Origin: JADJGC01 sp964617645 | GTDB taxonomy: Bacteria; Zixibacteria; MSB-5A5; CAIYYT01 | NCBI GenBank assembly: GCA_964617645.1 | Contig: CAZTYE010000009.1 | Span: 62,001-126,000, forward strand | Reading direction: 5' to 3' | Length of the DNA: 64,000 bases | Part shown: piece by piece, positions 35,555-44,218 of the stretch | Numbering within the stretch: the stretch's first letter is position 1 | How the letters are laid out: each line of letters begins with the position of its first letter | Notes under the pieces: model-generated | What the model was told of the DNA's origin: nothing | What the model saw: only the letters and a program-made list of their open reading frames with translations | The model's database searches: none | Position numbers and translations under genes: made by a program

Positions 35555-36766
35555 ATGAACAAGCGATTGGCGTCAGCAACCGTCCAGATCGACGGACATA
35601 TTGTCGATTCGGACATCCTGTCTGAAGTTTTCGACTTGATCATCAAATCGGGCGGCAAGTTCGAGATCAAAGAATTCACAATCGGAAAAACAAATGTGGA
35701 AACTTCCACTGCGCGGCTGCAGGTTTTGGCGTCCAATCGGGATAAGCTGGCATTGATTTTGAACCTCCTCACCACGAAGGGCTGCGTCGTGGTGACCGAA
35801 GCGCCCGCCACACTCAAGCGCGCTCCCAAGGATCGCTGTGTTCCCGACGACTTCTACTCCACGACGAATTTCCGTACAGATGTACGACTCAACGGGCGGT
35901 GGGTGCGGGTTCGACAGCAACGAATGGACGGCGTGATTGTCAGCGCCAACGGCATTCCGACGGTACGAAAACTGCGAGACATCAAACGCGGCGATTCGGT
36001 CGTCTGCGGCCTCAACGGCATTCGGGTACACCCCGAGTTCAAGGAGCGGGAACGCAGTGATTTTTCATTCATGTCGAACGAAATCTCCTCAGAGAAGAAA
36101 GTGTCGCTCGCGGTGGACAAGGTGGCGGAGCTGATTCGCCGGCGGCAGGGCAAGTTAATCGTCGTCGCCGGGCCGGTAGTGATCCACACCGGGGCGGTCG
36201 AATCGCTATCGCGGATGATTCGCAGTGGCTACGTCGACGGGTTGTTGACCGGAAACGCGCTGGCGGTGCACGATATTGAAAACGCACTCTATGGCACTTC
36301 GTTGGGCATTGATACTTCGGCCGGCACTCCGGTCGACCAAGGGCATCGCAACCATATGCGCGCGATCAACGCCATCAATCGCGCCGGAGGAATCAAAGCC
36401 GCCGTGCGCAGGCGAACGCTGAAATCCGGTATCATGTATGAATTAGTCAAAGCCAACGTCCCGTTTGTGCTCGCTGGGTCACTCCGTGACGACGGTCCAT
36501 TGCCGGAAACGATAACCGACATGAACGAAGCGCAGGCTGCTTACGCCAGGCAGATTCAGGGCGCCGAGATCGTCCTGATGCTGTCGACCATGCTGCATTC
36601 GATCGCAACCGGCAACATGCTGCCGGCATGGGTCAAGACGATTTGCGTCGATATTAATGCTTCCGTGGTCACGAAGCTTGCCGACCGCGGCTCGGCGCAG
36701 GCGTTGGGAATCGTGACTGACGTTGGTTTGTTTTGCCATTTGCTGGCGGACAAGCTGCGATCGTAG
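35555..36766 (+). CDS. TIGR00300 family protein, archaeal-type ornithine cyclodeaminase-like
   Basis: A 403-residue protein with an N-terminal LOR/SDH-type domain (ASATVQIDGHIVDSDILSEVF) and a C-terminal Rossmann-like domain (KLIVVAGPVVIHTGAVESLS, YVDGLLTGNALAVHDIENAL, CVDINASVVTKLADRGS). This is the TIGR00300 architecture. Members in methanogens are reported as ornithine cyclodeaminases making proline, and a homologous domain forms the C-terminus of cyanobacterial arginine dihydrolase ArgZ/AgrE. AGGAG lies 12 bases before the ATG; TTG at 35534 is a weaker alternative. An agmatinase-family gene 1.5 kb downstream suggests local arginine/ornithine metabolism. Confidence 0.82.
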   Translation: MNKRLASATVQIDGHIVDSDILSEVFDLIIKSGGKFEIKEFTIGKTNVETSTARLQVLASNRDKLALILNLLTTKGCVVVTEAPATLKRAPKDRCVPDDFYSTTNFRTDVRLNGRWVRVRQQRMDGVIVSANGIPTVRKLRDIKRGDSVVCGLNGIRVHPEFKERERSDFSFMSNEISSEKKVSLAVDKVAELIRRRQGKLIVVAGPVVIHTGAVESLSRMIRSGYVDGLLTGNALAVHDIENALYGTSLGIDTSAGTPVDQGHRNHMRAINAINRAGGIKAAVRRRTLKSGIMYELVKANVPFVLAGSLRDDGPLPETITDMNEAQAAYARQIQGAEIVLMLSTMLHSIATGNMLPAWVKTICVDINASVVTKLADRGSAQALGIVTDVGLFCHLLADKLRS

Positions 36767-36936
36767 TGCTGCTACCCGCTCTGTGCCCGCCAAGATTATC
36801 CGGCTGAATCCGGTTAAGAATAGTTCTGCACGTCGGCTCACTGTCATCTCCGCGAAATGTCCTTGCTTAATCGACGATTTTATCTTTCTTGACCCTCAGG
36901 GGAAATGGTCACCACCGTCCGTTGCAGGAGGACACC

Positions 36937-38052
36937 TTGGATACTCACATTCGCGCCCTCACCACCACCTTCTTGGTCGTTGCTTCTTTGATTTTAAGTT
37001 GCTCGAAGAACAAGGGCGATGTAACGGGCGACATCGAAGAGCCGATAGAACAAGATCATATCCCGCCTTCGGTAGTAAGTGATCTGCGGGCTTCCTTCAC
37101 TGGCGAATATGAAATCCGGCTGGCGTGGACAGCGCCCAGCGATAGCGGATCGTCATGTGCCGAATACGATTTGCGGCAGTCGCCAAATGTCATCACGGGT
37201 GCGAATTTCGAAGTGGCGATGCGGATTTCGCACACTCAACACCCAATGGGGGCCGGCGGTTCCGAGGAAGTGTCTCTGACCGGCCTTGAAACCGACACCC
37301 GCTACTTTTTTGCCTTGAAGACGCGCGACGAAAACGACAATTGGAGCGCGCTATCAAACGTATTGGAAGTCCGCTCGCTGCTCGACAGTGTGGTCGCGTT
37401 TCCCGATACCGCACTCGAACGTCTGGTGCGACTTCGGGCAAATCGACCGGAAGGAATCCTGCGGCGTTCGCATCTTGATGGTCTGCTCGAGTTGCTTCTA
37501 AGCGATGCAGGAATCCGCCAGCTCGATGGACTACGTAATTGCCGTAATCTGCAGCGCCTCGTGCTGACCGGTAATCAAGTCTCCGATCTTTCGCCCATCG
37601 CCGGCATGAGTTCGCTCACCGGACTGACGGCGAATCGGAATCTGATCGCGCATCTTCCAGATCTGAGCGGTCTAACCAGTCTGACGACCCTGGTGCTATC
37701 AGACAATCCACTGGACACAATAACTGAGATCGGCAAATTGACGACACTCAGGCTGTTGTCGCTGGATAATCTTCACCTCGCCAACATGGATGTGCTCGCA
37801 GGCCTCACGGATTTGGAGGAATTGTTTATTTCGGGCAATAGTCTCGCTGACATCGAACCGCTGCGCAACCTGCGACAGTTGCGATCACTGCTGGCGATCA
37901 ACAACCGTATCAGTGATTTGACGCCGCTGGTGGAGAATCCGGGCATCGGCGCGGGTGATGAACTTTGGATCATGTCCAATCCGCTCAGTCAGGCAGCCAC
38001 CGACGTGCAAATTCCCGTACTGGAAGCTCGCGGCGTGACCGTACATCGCTGA
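36937..38052 (+). CDS. Lipoprotein with fibronectin III and internalin-like leucine-rich repeats
   Basis: A 371-residue surface protein. The TTG at 36937 is preferred because AGGAGG ends five bases before it; this yields a lipoprotein signal with lipobox LILSC (Cys about 22). A fibronectin type III domain follows (about 45-140: VSDLRASFTGEYEIRLAWTA to NDNWSALSN). About seven 22-residue leucine-rich repeats follow (for example LVLTGNQVSDLSPIAGMSSL), of the internalin-A type used for protein binding. It lies on the periplasmic or outer face through its lipid anchor. The ligand is unknown, and no operon link to the metabolic neighbours is evident. Confidence 0.85.
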   Translation: MDTHIRALTTTFLVVASLILSCSKNKGDVTGDIEEPIEQDHIPPSVVSDLRASFTGEYEIRLAWTAPSDSGSSCAEYDLRQSPNVITGANFEVAMRISHTQHPMGAGGSEEVSLTGLETDTRYFFALKTRDENDNWSALSNVLEVRSLLDSVVAFPDTALERLVRLRANRPEGILRRSHLDGLLELLLSDAGIRQLDGLRNCRNLQRLVLTGNQVSDLSPIAGMSSLTGLTANRNLIAHLPDLSGLTSLTTLVLSDNPLDTITEIGKLTTLRLLSLDNLHLANMDVLAGLTDLEELFISGNSLADIEPLRNLRQLRSLLAINNRISDLTPLVENPGIGAGDELWIMSNPLSQAATDVQIPVLEARGVTVHR

Positions 38053-38231
38053 TGTTCATCTCTGCCGCCGTGGGTTACCAGGGGGCCCTTCACAAGAGCA
38101 GCGGTGATCTATCCACGGGTCGCGCCGAATCCGGTGAGCGTCATTCTGCTTGAATCGTGAGAAGAGGTTATGTATTCTCCGGCGTCGTTACGCAGAAGAT
38201 TCGACAATAACGGAAGCGCCGAGCCTGAAGC

Positions 38232-39101
38232 ATGACCGCACACAATTTTCTTGGCATCCCCGATGAGTTCTCGACCTTTGCATCGTCCCCCTATGTCATA
38301 CTTCCTGTGCCCTATGAAGGCACAGTAACTTACGGCGCCGGAACAGCCTACGGGCCCAACGCGATTATTGAGGCGTCGCACGAGGTCGAGCTTTTTGACG
38401 AGGAGCTGGGCGTCGAAAGCTATAGAGTAGGAATTCACACTTCTGCCCCCGTTACGATCACGACGACCGGTCCGGAAGAGCAAAATGAAATCGTCTATCG
38501 GCGTTGTCGTGACCTTCTCGGTGCCGGGAAGAGATTTGCCATTCTCGGCGGCGAGCACTCAATCAGTTACGGACCGGTGCGGGCATGTCTGGAGAAGTAT
38601 CCGGAGTTGACCGTGCTCCAAATCGACGCCCATGCCGACTTGCGCGACGGCTATCTCGGCCAGCGGTACAGTCATGCGGCTGTAATGCGGCGGATTCGCG
38701 ACCTGACCAAGCGCACGATTTCGGTCGGAATTCGGAACTTCTCGATCGAGGAGCACGACTACATCCGCAGCGACGGCGTCAATATTATCTCGGCACAGTC
38801 GATTCATGCCGATCCGCAGTGGATCGAGAAGGTGGCGGCTCAACTGGCCGGGGATTTGTACGTGACAGTTGATCTCGACGGCTTTGATCCGTCACTCGTC
38901 CCGGCGACCGGCACACCGGAGCCCGGCGGGCTGCTCTGGTATCCGACGCTGGAGTTGCTGCGGCGCGCCATCGGCCGTTGCAACCTCGTGAGCTTCGATG
39001 TTGTCGAATTGGCGCCGATCGAGGGCTTTCATGCCGCCGATTTTCTCGCCGCGAAACTGGTCTACAAGATGATTGGCTACGACGCGTTAAAGCGGCGTTA
39101 G
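38232..39101 (+). CDS. speB: Agmatinase/arginase family ureohydrolase
   Basis: A 289-residue binuclear-manganese hydrolase. Metal ligands are GGEHS (H109), DAHADLRD (D132, H134, D136) and VDLDGFDPS (D214, D216). The N-terminal PVPYEGTVTYGAGTAYGP and the C-terminal SFDVVELAP resemble agmatinases (agmatine to putrescine plus urea) more than arginases. Substrate specificity within this family is hard to read, so the symbol is provisional. No speA-type arginine decarboxylase is in the window. The 179 bases upstream hold nothing else recognisable. Confidence 0.85.
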   Translation: MTAHNFLGIPDEFSTFASSPYVILPVPYEGTVTYGAGTAYGPNAIIEASHEVELFDEELGVESYRVGIHTSAPVTITTTGPEEQNEIVYRRCRDLLGAGKRFAILGGEHSISYGPVRACLEKYPELTVLQIDAHADLRDGYLGQRYSHAAVMRRIRDLTKRTISVGIRNFSIEEHDYIRSDGVNIISAQSIHADPQWIEKVAAQLAGDLYVTVDLDGFDPSLVPATGTPEPGGLLWYPTLELLRRAIGRCNLVSFDVVELAPIEGFHAADFLAAKLVYKMIGYDALKRR

Positions 39102-39145
39102 TAGCCATATCACGCGATTTGAGTTGAGGCTGTCGGCTTACGCGA

Positions 39146-40819
39146 TTAGGCGCTTGTCGGTTGAGAAGAGGATTCGGCGGGAACTTGCGAGCCGGCTTCG
39201 GCTTGTGCTATTGTTAACGTGATTGTCGCGCCCTGACCTTCGACCGAGTTGACTTCAATCGTGCCGCCGTGGTTACGGATAACTTTACGAATGACAGTGA
39301 GTCCGAAGCCGTGGCCGTGCTCTTTCGTCGTGAAGCGATCTTTAAACGCCTTCTGCAGATTCGATTCCGAGAATCCGCATCCGTTATCGACCACTGTAAT
39401 CTGCGCTTCCCGCTTCTCGCCGTCCCACTGCGTCGTAATATCGATGTGACCTTCGGCGCGATTGATGCCATTGATCGCATCGGCGGCATTGTTCAGCAAG
39501 TTGTACAACACCTGCTGAATCTGTGATTGATCGATCAAGAGCGGTGGAATCGCCGAATCGAGGTTCGTGCTGATCGTCACTTTCTTGAAGCGTTTCTGCC
39601 GGCGGGCAAAGCCGGTGATTTCCTGTATCATTTCATTCAAGTCGGAGTCTTGCCGGCGCGTGACCAACTTACCGGCATCGGAAAGTTGGTTAGTAAACTT
39701 CTCGAACTTGCCGATGTTCTTTTTCACGTTTTCCAGGTACTTCACCGCCGTTTCCGGATAGGTTCCGGCCGCTTTCATTTCGAACAACTCAACATTCGAG
39801 AGTATGATGGCGATGAAGTTGTTGAGTTCGTGAGCGATCTCCGACGACATCATGCCTTGGGTGGCGGCGCGCTCGAGGCCAATCAAGTGATCTTTGAAAT
39901 CCTCAAGCCGACTCATCGCCGCGACCGACTCCTGCAACAGGGCAATGTTGTCGAGCGAGATCGAGCTGAGCGACAAGAGCACGGTGAGCATCTGTCGGTC
40001 GACTTCGGTAACGTTGATTGGGGCGTCGCTTCGTACCAACAGCACGAGTTTGATCTTTTCCGTAGCCGGCAGCGAGAACATGCAGAAGTGGCCGCTGCAG
40101 TGCTTGAGCGGCCGGGCAATCGCTTCGGCGCAACTTCTCTGCAATAGACGTGCCATCAAGGGGTGCTGGGCGATATCGCCATTGTAGTCTTGTTCGCCGG
40201 CGGCGAGAAAATCAGGCGGAAAATCGGAGGTAGCGACATTTTCGCACTTGGCTGTCGTAATGTGCTGATAGCCTTGGCTCAGCGCCAACTGCGCCGACGT
40301 GGCCGGCCGATTGTAAAAGAGCACTAAGCCATCATGGAGACTGAAGTGGAAGAGCGCGAAGCGCAGCACAAGCTTGAGCAGCGACTCGCTGTCGCCGGCC
40401 GTATAAAGCGCGCCCATCAGTTCAGATAGGGTTTGCAGCCCGGAAGCCCCTTGCTTTTGCTGTAGCTCTTTACGCTTGGCTACGGCAGTCGAGACCGATT
40501 TGCGAATTTCCGACAACTCGAATGGCTTCATGATGTAGTCGTAAGCGCCGGTCGCAATCGCTTTCTTGGCGGTTTCGACGTCGGCGTAGCCGGTCATGAA
40601 GAGGATGCCGATTTCACGGTCGATCTCAAGCGCGCGCTGCGCGAGTGTGATACCGTCCATGTCGGGCATCTTGATGTCGGAGAGGACGAAGTCGAACTTC
40701 TCTTTGCCGATCAGGCGCAGCGCTTCCTCCGGCCGCGAGGTCGAGGAAATCGTGTAACCTACGGTCGAGAGGGCGTCGGTGGCGAAATGCAGGACGATTT
40801 CTTCGTCATCAACGATCAA
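39146..40819 (-). CDS. Receiver-histidine kinase fusion
   Basis: Cytoplasmic signalling protein of about 557 residues with no membrane segment. It has an N-terminal receiver with D48 (FVLSDIKMPDMDG) and K98 (IMKPF). A GAF-like middle follows (about 125-300), then a phospho-acceptor box with H330 (SSEIAHELNNFIAI) and an ATPase domain (NLLNNAADAI, VDNGCGF, HGFGLTVIRK). The frame has no ATG: TTG at 40819 overlaps the previous stop as TTGA but trims the first strand of the receiver. An AAGGAG lies seven bases before an ATC codon at 40843, which would restore the usual KILIVDDEE start. It is the last gene of the five-gene signalling operon and receives phosphate from, or passes it to, its partners. 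Confidence 0.9.
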   Translation of the reverse strand: MIVDDEEIVLHFATDALSTVGYTISSTSRPEEALRLIGKEKFDFVLSDIKMPDMDGITLAQRALEIDREIGILFMTGYADVETAKKAIATGAYDYIMKPFELSEIRKSVSTAVAKRKELQQKQGASGLQTLSELMGALYTAGDSESLLKLVLRFALFHFSLHDGLVLFYNRPATSAQLALSQGYQHITTAKCENVATSDFPPDFLAAGEQDYNGDIAQHPLMARLLQRSCAEAIARPLKHCSGHFCMFSLPATEKIKLVLLVRSDAPINVTEVDRQMLTVLLSLSSISLDNIALLQESVAAMSRLEDFKDHLIGLERAATQGMMSSEIAHELNNFIAIILSNVELFEMKAAGTYPETAVKYLENVKKNIGKFEKFTNQLSDAGKLVTRRQDSDLNEMIQEITGFARRQKRFKKVTISTNLDSAIPPLLIDQSQIQQVLYNLLNNAADAINGINRAEGHIDITTQWDGEKREAQITVVDNGCGFSESNLQKAFKDRFTTKEHGHGFGLTVIRKVIRNHGGTIEVNSVEGQGATITLTIAQAEAGSQVPAESSSQPTSA

Positions 40820-41250
40820 AATTTTGGCGCTGTCGCTGGCGATGATATCACTCCTTGATGCGTCGCCTTCTTCTGCCGGGCGTAATCCTCGGCCCGCAAT
40901 ATAACCGAGCGCAATTCCGCCAGATCAAACGGCTTGCAGATCGTGCCGATGACACCCGGCTGCTCGGTTGCTTGCGAGAGTTTATCCGGGTAGCTATCCG
41001 TCACGATCACCATCGTCAGCGGGTCAGTTTCGTACACCTTGCGCGCGGTTGTCAGGCCGTCTTGTCGCGGCATGTGCATGTCGGTGAAGACGAGGTCATA
41101 GTGCCGCTGCCGGACTTTTTCGACGGCTTCAATTCCGTTCGCTGCCTTGTCGACCGTATAGCCGTCATTGCGCAGGACTTCAACTAACAGATCCCGAATG
41201 ATCTCCGTGTCGTCGACGACCAGTATTGTATGCACGCGATCGGCGTTCAT
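40816..41250 (-). CDS. Stand-alone response receiver
   Basis: A 144-residue CheY-like protein with acidic pocket VVDDTE, phospho-acceptor D57 in LVFTDMHMPRQDG and K in TICKPF, with no output domain. A 25-residue tail follows the receiver. It probably shuttles phosphate between the operon's kinases. Start and stop overlap both neighbours by four bases. Confidence 0.92.
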   Translation of the reverse strand: MNADRVHTILVVDDTEIIRDLLVEVLRNDGYTVDKAANGIEAVEKVRQRHYDLVFTDMHMPRQDGLTTARKVYETDPLTMVIVTDSYPDKLSQATEQPGVIGTICKPFDLAELRSVILRAEDYARQKKATHQGVISSPATAPKF

Positions 41251-41612
41251 ACGACCCCCATGGCGGTCTGAACCGCAGTGCGAATCTGCGCGATCGAAAA
41301 CGGTTTCTTGAGAAAATCAGCGGCGCCGGCCTGGATGCACTCTGATGCCGTCTGCAATGACGCGTAGCCGGTGACAACGATTACCTTGATGGATCGATCA
41401 TGCTCCTTGATCTTGCGTAGCAGGGTCAGGCCATCCATCGGGTCCATCTTCAGGTCGGTGATAACCAGTTTCACGGGATTTTCCTGGATCAGCGACAGCG
41501 CCTCGATACCGCTTTGCGCACCCAGCGGGTTCTGCGCAGCGAAGACCTCAAGCAAGAACTCGCGCATTACGTCTTCATCGTCCACTATAAGAATATTGCG
41601 CTCTTCGGACAT
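41247..41612 (-). CDS. Stand-alone response receiver
   Basis: A 121-residue CheY-like receiver with ILIVDDED, D53 in LVITDLKMDPMDG and KK in DFLKKPF. It has no output domain. It lies 27 bases after the membrane kinase and overlaps the next receiver by ATGA, so it is the likely first phosphate acceptor in this relay. Confidence 0.92.
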   Translation of the reverse strand: MSEERNILIVDDEDVMREFLLEVFAAQNPLGAQSGIEALSLIQENPVKLVITDLKMDPMDGLTLLRKIKEHDRSIKVIVVTGYASLQTASECIQAGAADFLKKPFSIAQIRTAVQTAMGVV

Positions 41613-41639
41613 TGGGATCGAGACTCCTTCGGATTACTC

Positions 41640-43286
41640 TCAAGCCGTTACGCCGGCTGTCTCTCTAACAATCGGAAGAACTACCGTAAAAGTTGAGCCC
41701 TTACCAACTTCCGATTCCAGCTTGATATCGCCGCCGTGGTCGCGAATGATGCCGTAGGACACCGACAGCCCCAATCCGGTTCCTTCACCGACCTTTTTGG
41801 TCGTGAAGAACGGCTCAAAAATCTTCGAGCGATTAGCTTCGGGAATGCCGACGCCCGTATCGGAGAAGACGATCTCGACCGCGCCGCCGAATTCACCGAC
41901 CGGCGGGTTGAGGCGCGTGACCACTCTCATGTCGCCACCCTCAGGCATCGACTGCATACTGTTAATCAGGATGTTGGTGAACACTTGCTGCAGTAAGTTG
42001 ACGTTGCCCATGACCTTGGGGAGGCTCGGCGCCAGTTCGATGGCGAGATGGATATCTTTCATGCCCAACTGGTGGGACGTGATGACGAAGGTCTCTTCGA
42101 GGGCGGCGTTGATATCAATCAGGTCGTATTCGCCCTTGTCGGATGAGCGACTGAACTTAAGCAGGTTCTTGACGATCATCTTGCAACGGCGCGCCTGCAG
42201 CTCGATATCCGAAAGATATCTCTGGAACGCCGAGAGGTCTTTGTCTTCCAGTTTTCCGCCTTGGAGTTTCTCGATCGCAAATTGCGCGTATCCGAGAATA
42301 CCGCCGAGCGGATTGTTGAGCTCGTGCGCGACGCCGGCGGCCAGTTGCCCGACGGCGGCCATCTTCTCTGACTGCAATACCTGCTTCTGGATCTCTTCCA
42401 ACTTCTGGGTGCGCTCCCGCACCTTTTCTTCGAGCGTCTGATTATGAAGCTCAAGCTGACGCCGCGTCTGCTCGAGTGAATCGCACATGGTATTGAACGA
42501 TTGCGCCAGTCGCTCCAGTTCCGCGTCGGTACGAACATGAACCCGCTGCGAAAGGTCACCGGCCGCGATTCGCTCGGTCGCGTCAACCAGCGTGTTAATG
42601 GGACTCGCGATCATCTTGACCAAAGTGACCGAAAGGAGAATGCCGAGCATGACCAGAAGCATGGTAAAGTAGAAGATCATCTCTCGGGTTCGGGCAATCT
42701 TCTTTTCGGTCTCGGTCAAATTGAGCCCAAGCCGAACAAATCCGATGATGTCACCGGCTCCATCAGCTTGCTTCGCCGTGGTGACACCGAGCTCCTCGCG
42801 AGAGAGTTCATTCTTGTGCTCGATGATTGGCACGAAGAATTCGAGGTACTGCTCGTTTCCCGAGAGCTTGTCTCGGTGCGAATACACCTGATGCCCGACC
42901 AGATCATGCAGCGACGCGATTTGCTCTGGCAGGTTGGCCGGTGTAAGAACCGGAGACGGTATATACGGTTGGTGCTGTTCGATGAGCAGCTTCTGGTTCT
43001 TGCCGTAGATCTGCGCAAAGAGCACATCAGGCTCGCTCATCATCCCCGAGACTAACCCCTCCAATTCGCTGGAGATCTCCAGCATGACACCGAATTCGGC
43101 GTTATGCGCCATATTTCGGGCCAGAGAGGAGCCGCGGGCGGTCAGCCCGTCAATGGTAGTCTCGGTGAACTCCTCGAGCAGGAAGGCTGACAGCAACAGC
43201 GAACTGACCACGAGCAATGCGCTGACGCCGAGAATCAGCCGCCACTTGAGACCCATGCGGTCGTGGATACGATTCCAGCCCGTCAT
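41640..43286 (-). CDS. Membrane histidine kinase with HAMP domain
   Basis: A 548-residue sensor kinase. TM1 lies at about 15-37, a periplasmic sensing region at 38-203, and TM2 at 204-227. HAMP follows (SPINTLVDATERIAAGDLS), then a coiled coil, phospho-acceptor H321 in AAGVAHELNNPLGGILGY, and an ATPase domain with NILINSMQSM, SDTGVGI and GTGLGLSVSYGII. Its ATG shares one base with the stop of the binding-protein gene, and AAGGAG precedes it. The binding protein upstream may present a ligand to the periplasmic domain. Confidence 0.93.
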   Translation of the reverse strand: MTGWNRIHDRMGLKWRLILGVSALLVVSSLLLSAFLLEEFTETTIDGLTARGSSLARNMAHNAEFGVMLEISSELEGLVSGMMSEPDVLFAQIYGKNQKLLIEQHQPYIPSPVLTPANLPEQIASLHDLVGHQVYSHRDKLSGNEQYLEFFVPIIEHKNELSREELGVTTAKQADGAGDIIGFVRLGLNLTETEKKIARTREMIFYFTMLLVMLGILLSVTLVKMIASPINTLVDATERIAAGDLSQRVHVRTDAELERLAQSFNTMCDSLEQTRRQLELHNQTLEEKVRERTQKLEEIQKQVLQSEKMAAVGQLAAGVAHELNNPLGGILGYAQFAIEKLQGGKLEDKDLSAFQRYLSDIELQARRCKMIVKNLLKFSRSSDKGEYDLIDINAALEETFVITSHQLGMKDIHLAIELAPSLPKVMGNVNLLQQVFTNILINSMQSMPEGGDMRVVTRLNPPVGEFGGAVEIVFSDTGVGIPEANRSKIFEPFFTTKKVGEGTGLGLSVSYGIIRDHGGDIKLESEVGKGSTFTVVLPIVRETAGVTA

Positions 43287-44218
43287 CAGTATGTCTCCTT
43301 GGCGACGCTGATCAGCTCTTGCGCCAGATCGATTTTTAGCAGTTTACTTGACTTGAGGTTTAGATAAAGATAGACCACATCCGGCGTCGATGGTTTGATC
43401 GAGCCGATTTCGCGGCCCGAAAGCACCGCGAGGGCCATTTCTCCCGCTTGGCGCCCGATGAACTTGTAATCGGCCTCCAGACAAAACAGCGCGCCATTCT
43501 CGACGAAGTTCTGGTTGAAGCCCATGATTGGCACGCCGAAGCGCAGGGTTTCCACCAGCGTATGGCGAATAAATTGCGGCGACGAGAGTTGCTCGTCGGC
43601 AACCGTCCAGATGCCGTCGACAGAGCGACAGAGGCTATCAACGGCGCTCGGGAGATCGCGCAGCGAACTTACCTCGATCGCCACCAACTTGAGATTGAGT
43701 CCCGCGCAAGCTTTGCGCGCCTCGTCGACCAGTCTTGAAGTTGCCGGGGTGTAGATCACGCCGACACGCTTGAGCCGGGGCAGGACCTCGGTGAAGCGCT
43801 TGAACTGCTGCTCCACCGGAATATCCAACGCGGCGCCGGTAATTCTCGCTCCGGGTTTATCCCACGACGGAATGAAGCCCGATTCGATCGGATTGAGGAC
43901 TTTTGCAAAGATAACCGGCAGTTCCGGGAGGCGCTGAGCGGCAAACGATGTCGCGTGCGAGCCGACCGATATGACCAAGTCGGGTTTGATTTGCAGCACA
44001 CGGGCGCGCTGCGCATCGTCGACGGTGCGCAAGTAGTAGGTGATCAGGCTGCAAGGTGGATCACAGCCCTTTAGCGACCACTCCACGCCGGAGATGGTTC
44101 GCAACGTGTGGCGCGTGGAGTCACTGTAGAGGAGCGCAACGCGCCGAGCCGCGTCGGCTTGTTCGCCGGCAAGAACGATAGCTGACGCCAGCACGACGAA
44201 ACGTAAGATCGCGCTCAT
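43286..44218 (-). CDS. ABC-type substrate-binding protein (TrpX/PF04392-like), signalling partner
   Basis: A 310-residue periplasmic binding protein with an N-terminal export signal (about 1-23). Two alpha/beta lobes are visible: VALLYSDSTRHTLRTISGVE to SVGSHATSFAAQRLPELPVIF, then RVGVIYTPATSRLVDEARKA to FGVPIMGFNQNFVENGALF. The pattern fits the ABC_sub_bind family. No permease or ATPase gene accompanies it; instead a histidine kinase follows with a one-base overlap. This suggests it works as the ligand-binding subunit of a sensor. The ligand is unknown; amino acids and nucleoside-like compounds are known for related proteins. Confidence 0.84.
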   Translation of the reverse strand: MSAILRFVVLASAIVLAGEQADAARRVALLYSDSTRHTLRTISGVEWSLKGCDPPCSLITYYLRTVDDAQRARVLQIKPDLVISVGSHATSFAAQRLPELPVIFAKVLNPIESGFIPSWDKPGARITGAALDIPVEQQFKRFTEVLPRLKRVGVIYTPATSRLVDEARKACAGLNLKLVAIEVSSLRDLPSAVDSLCRSVDGIWTVADEQLSSPQFIRHTLVETLRFGVPIMGFNQNFVENGALFCLEADYKFIGRQAGEMALAVLSGREIGSIKPSTPDVVYLYLNLKSSKLLKIDLAQELISVAKETY

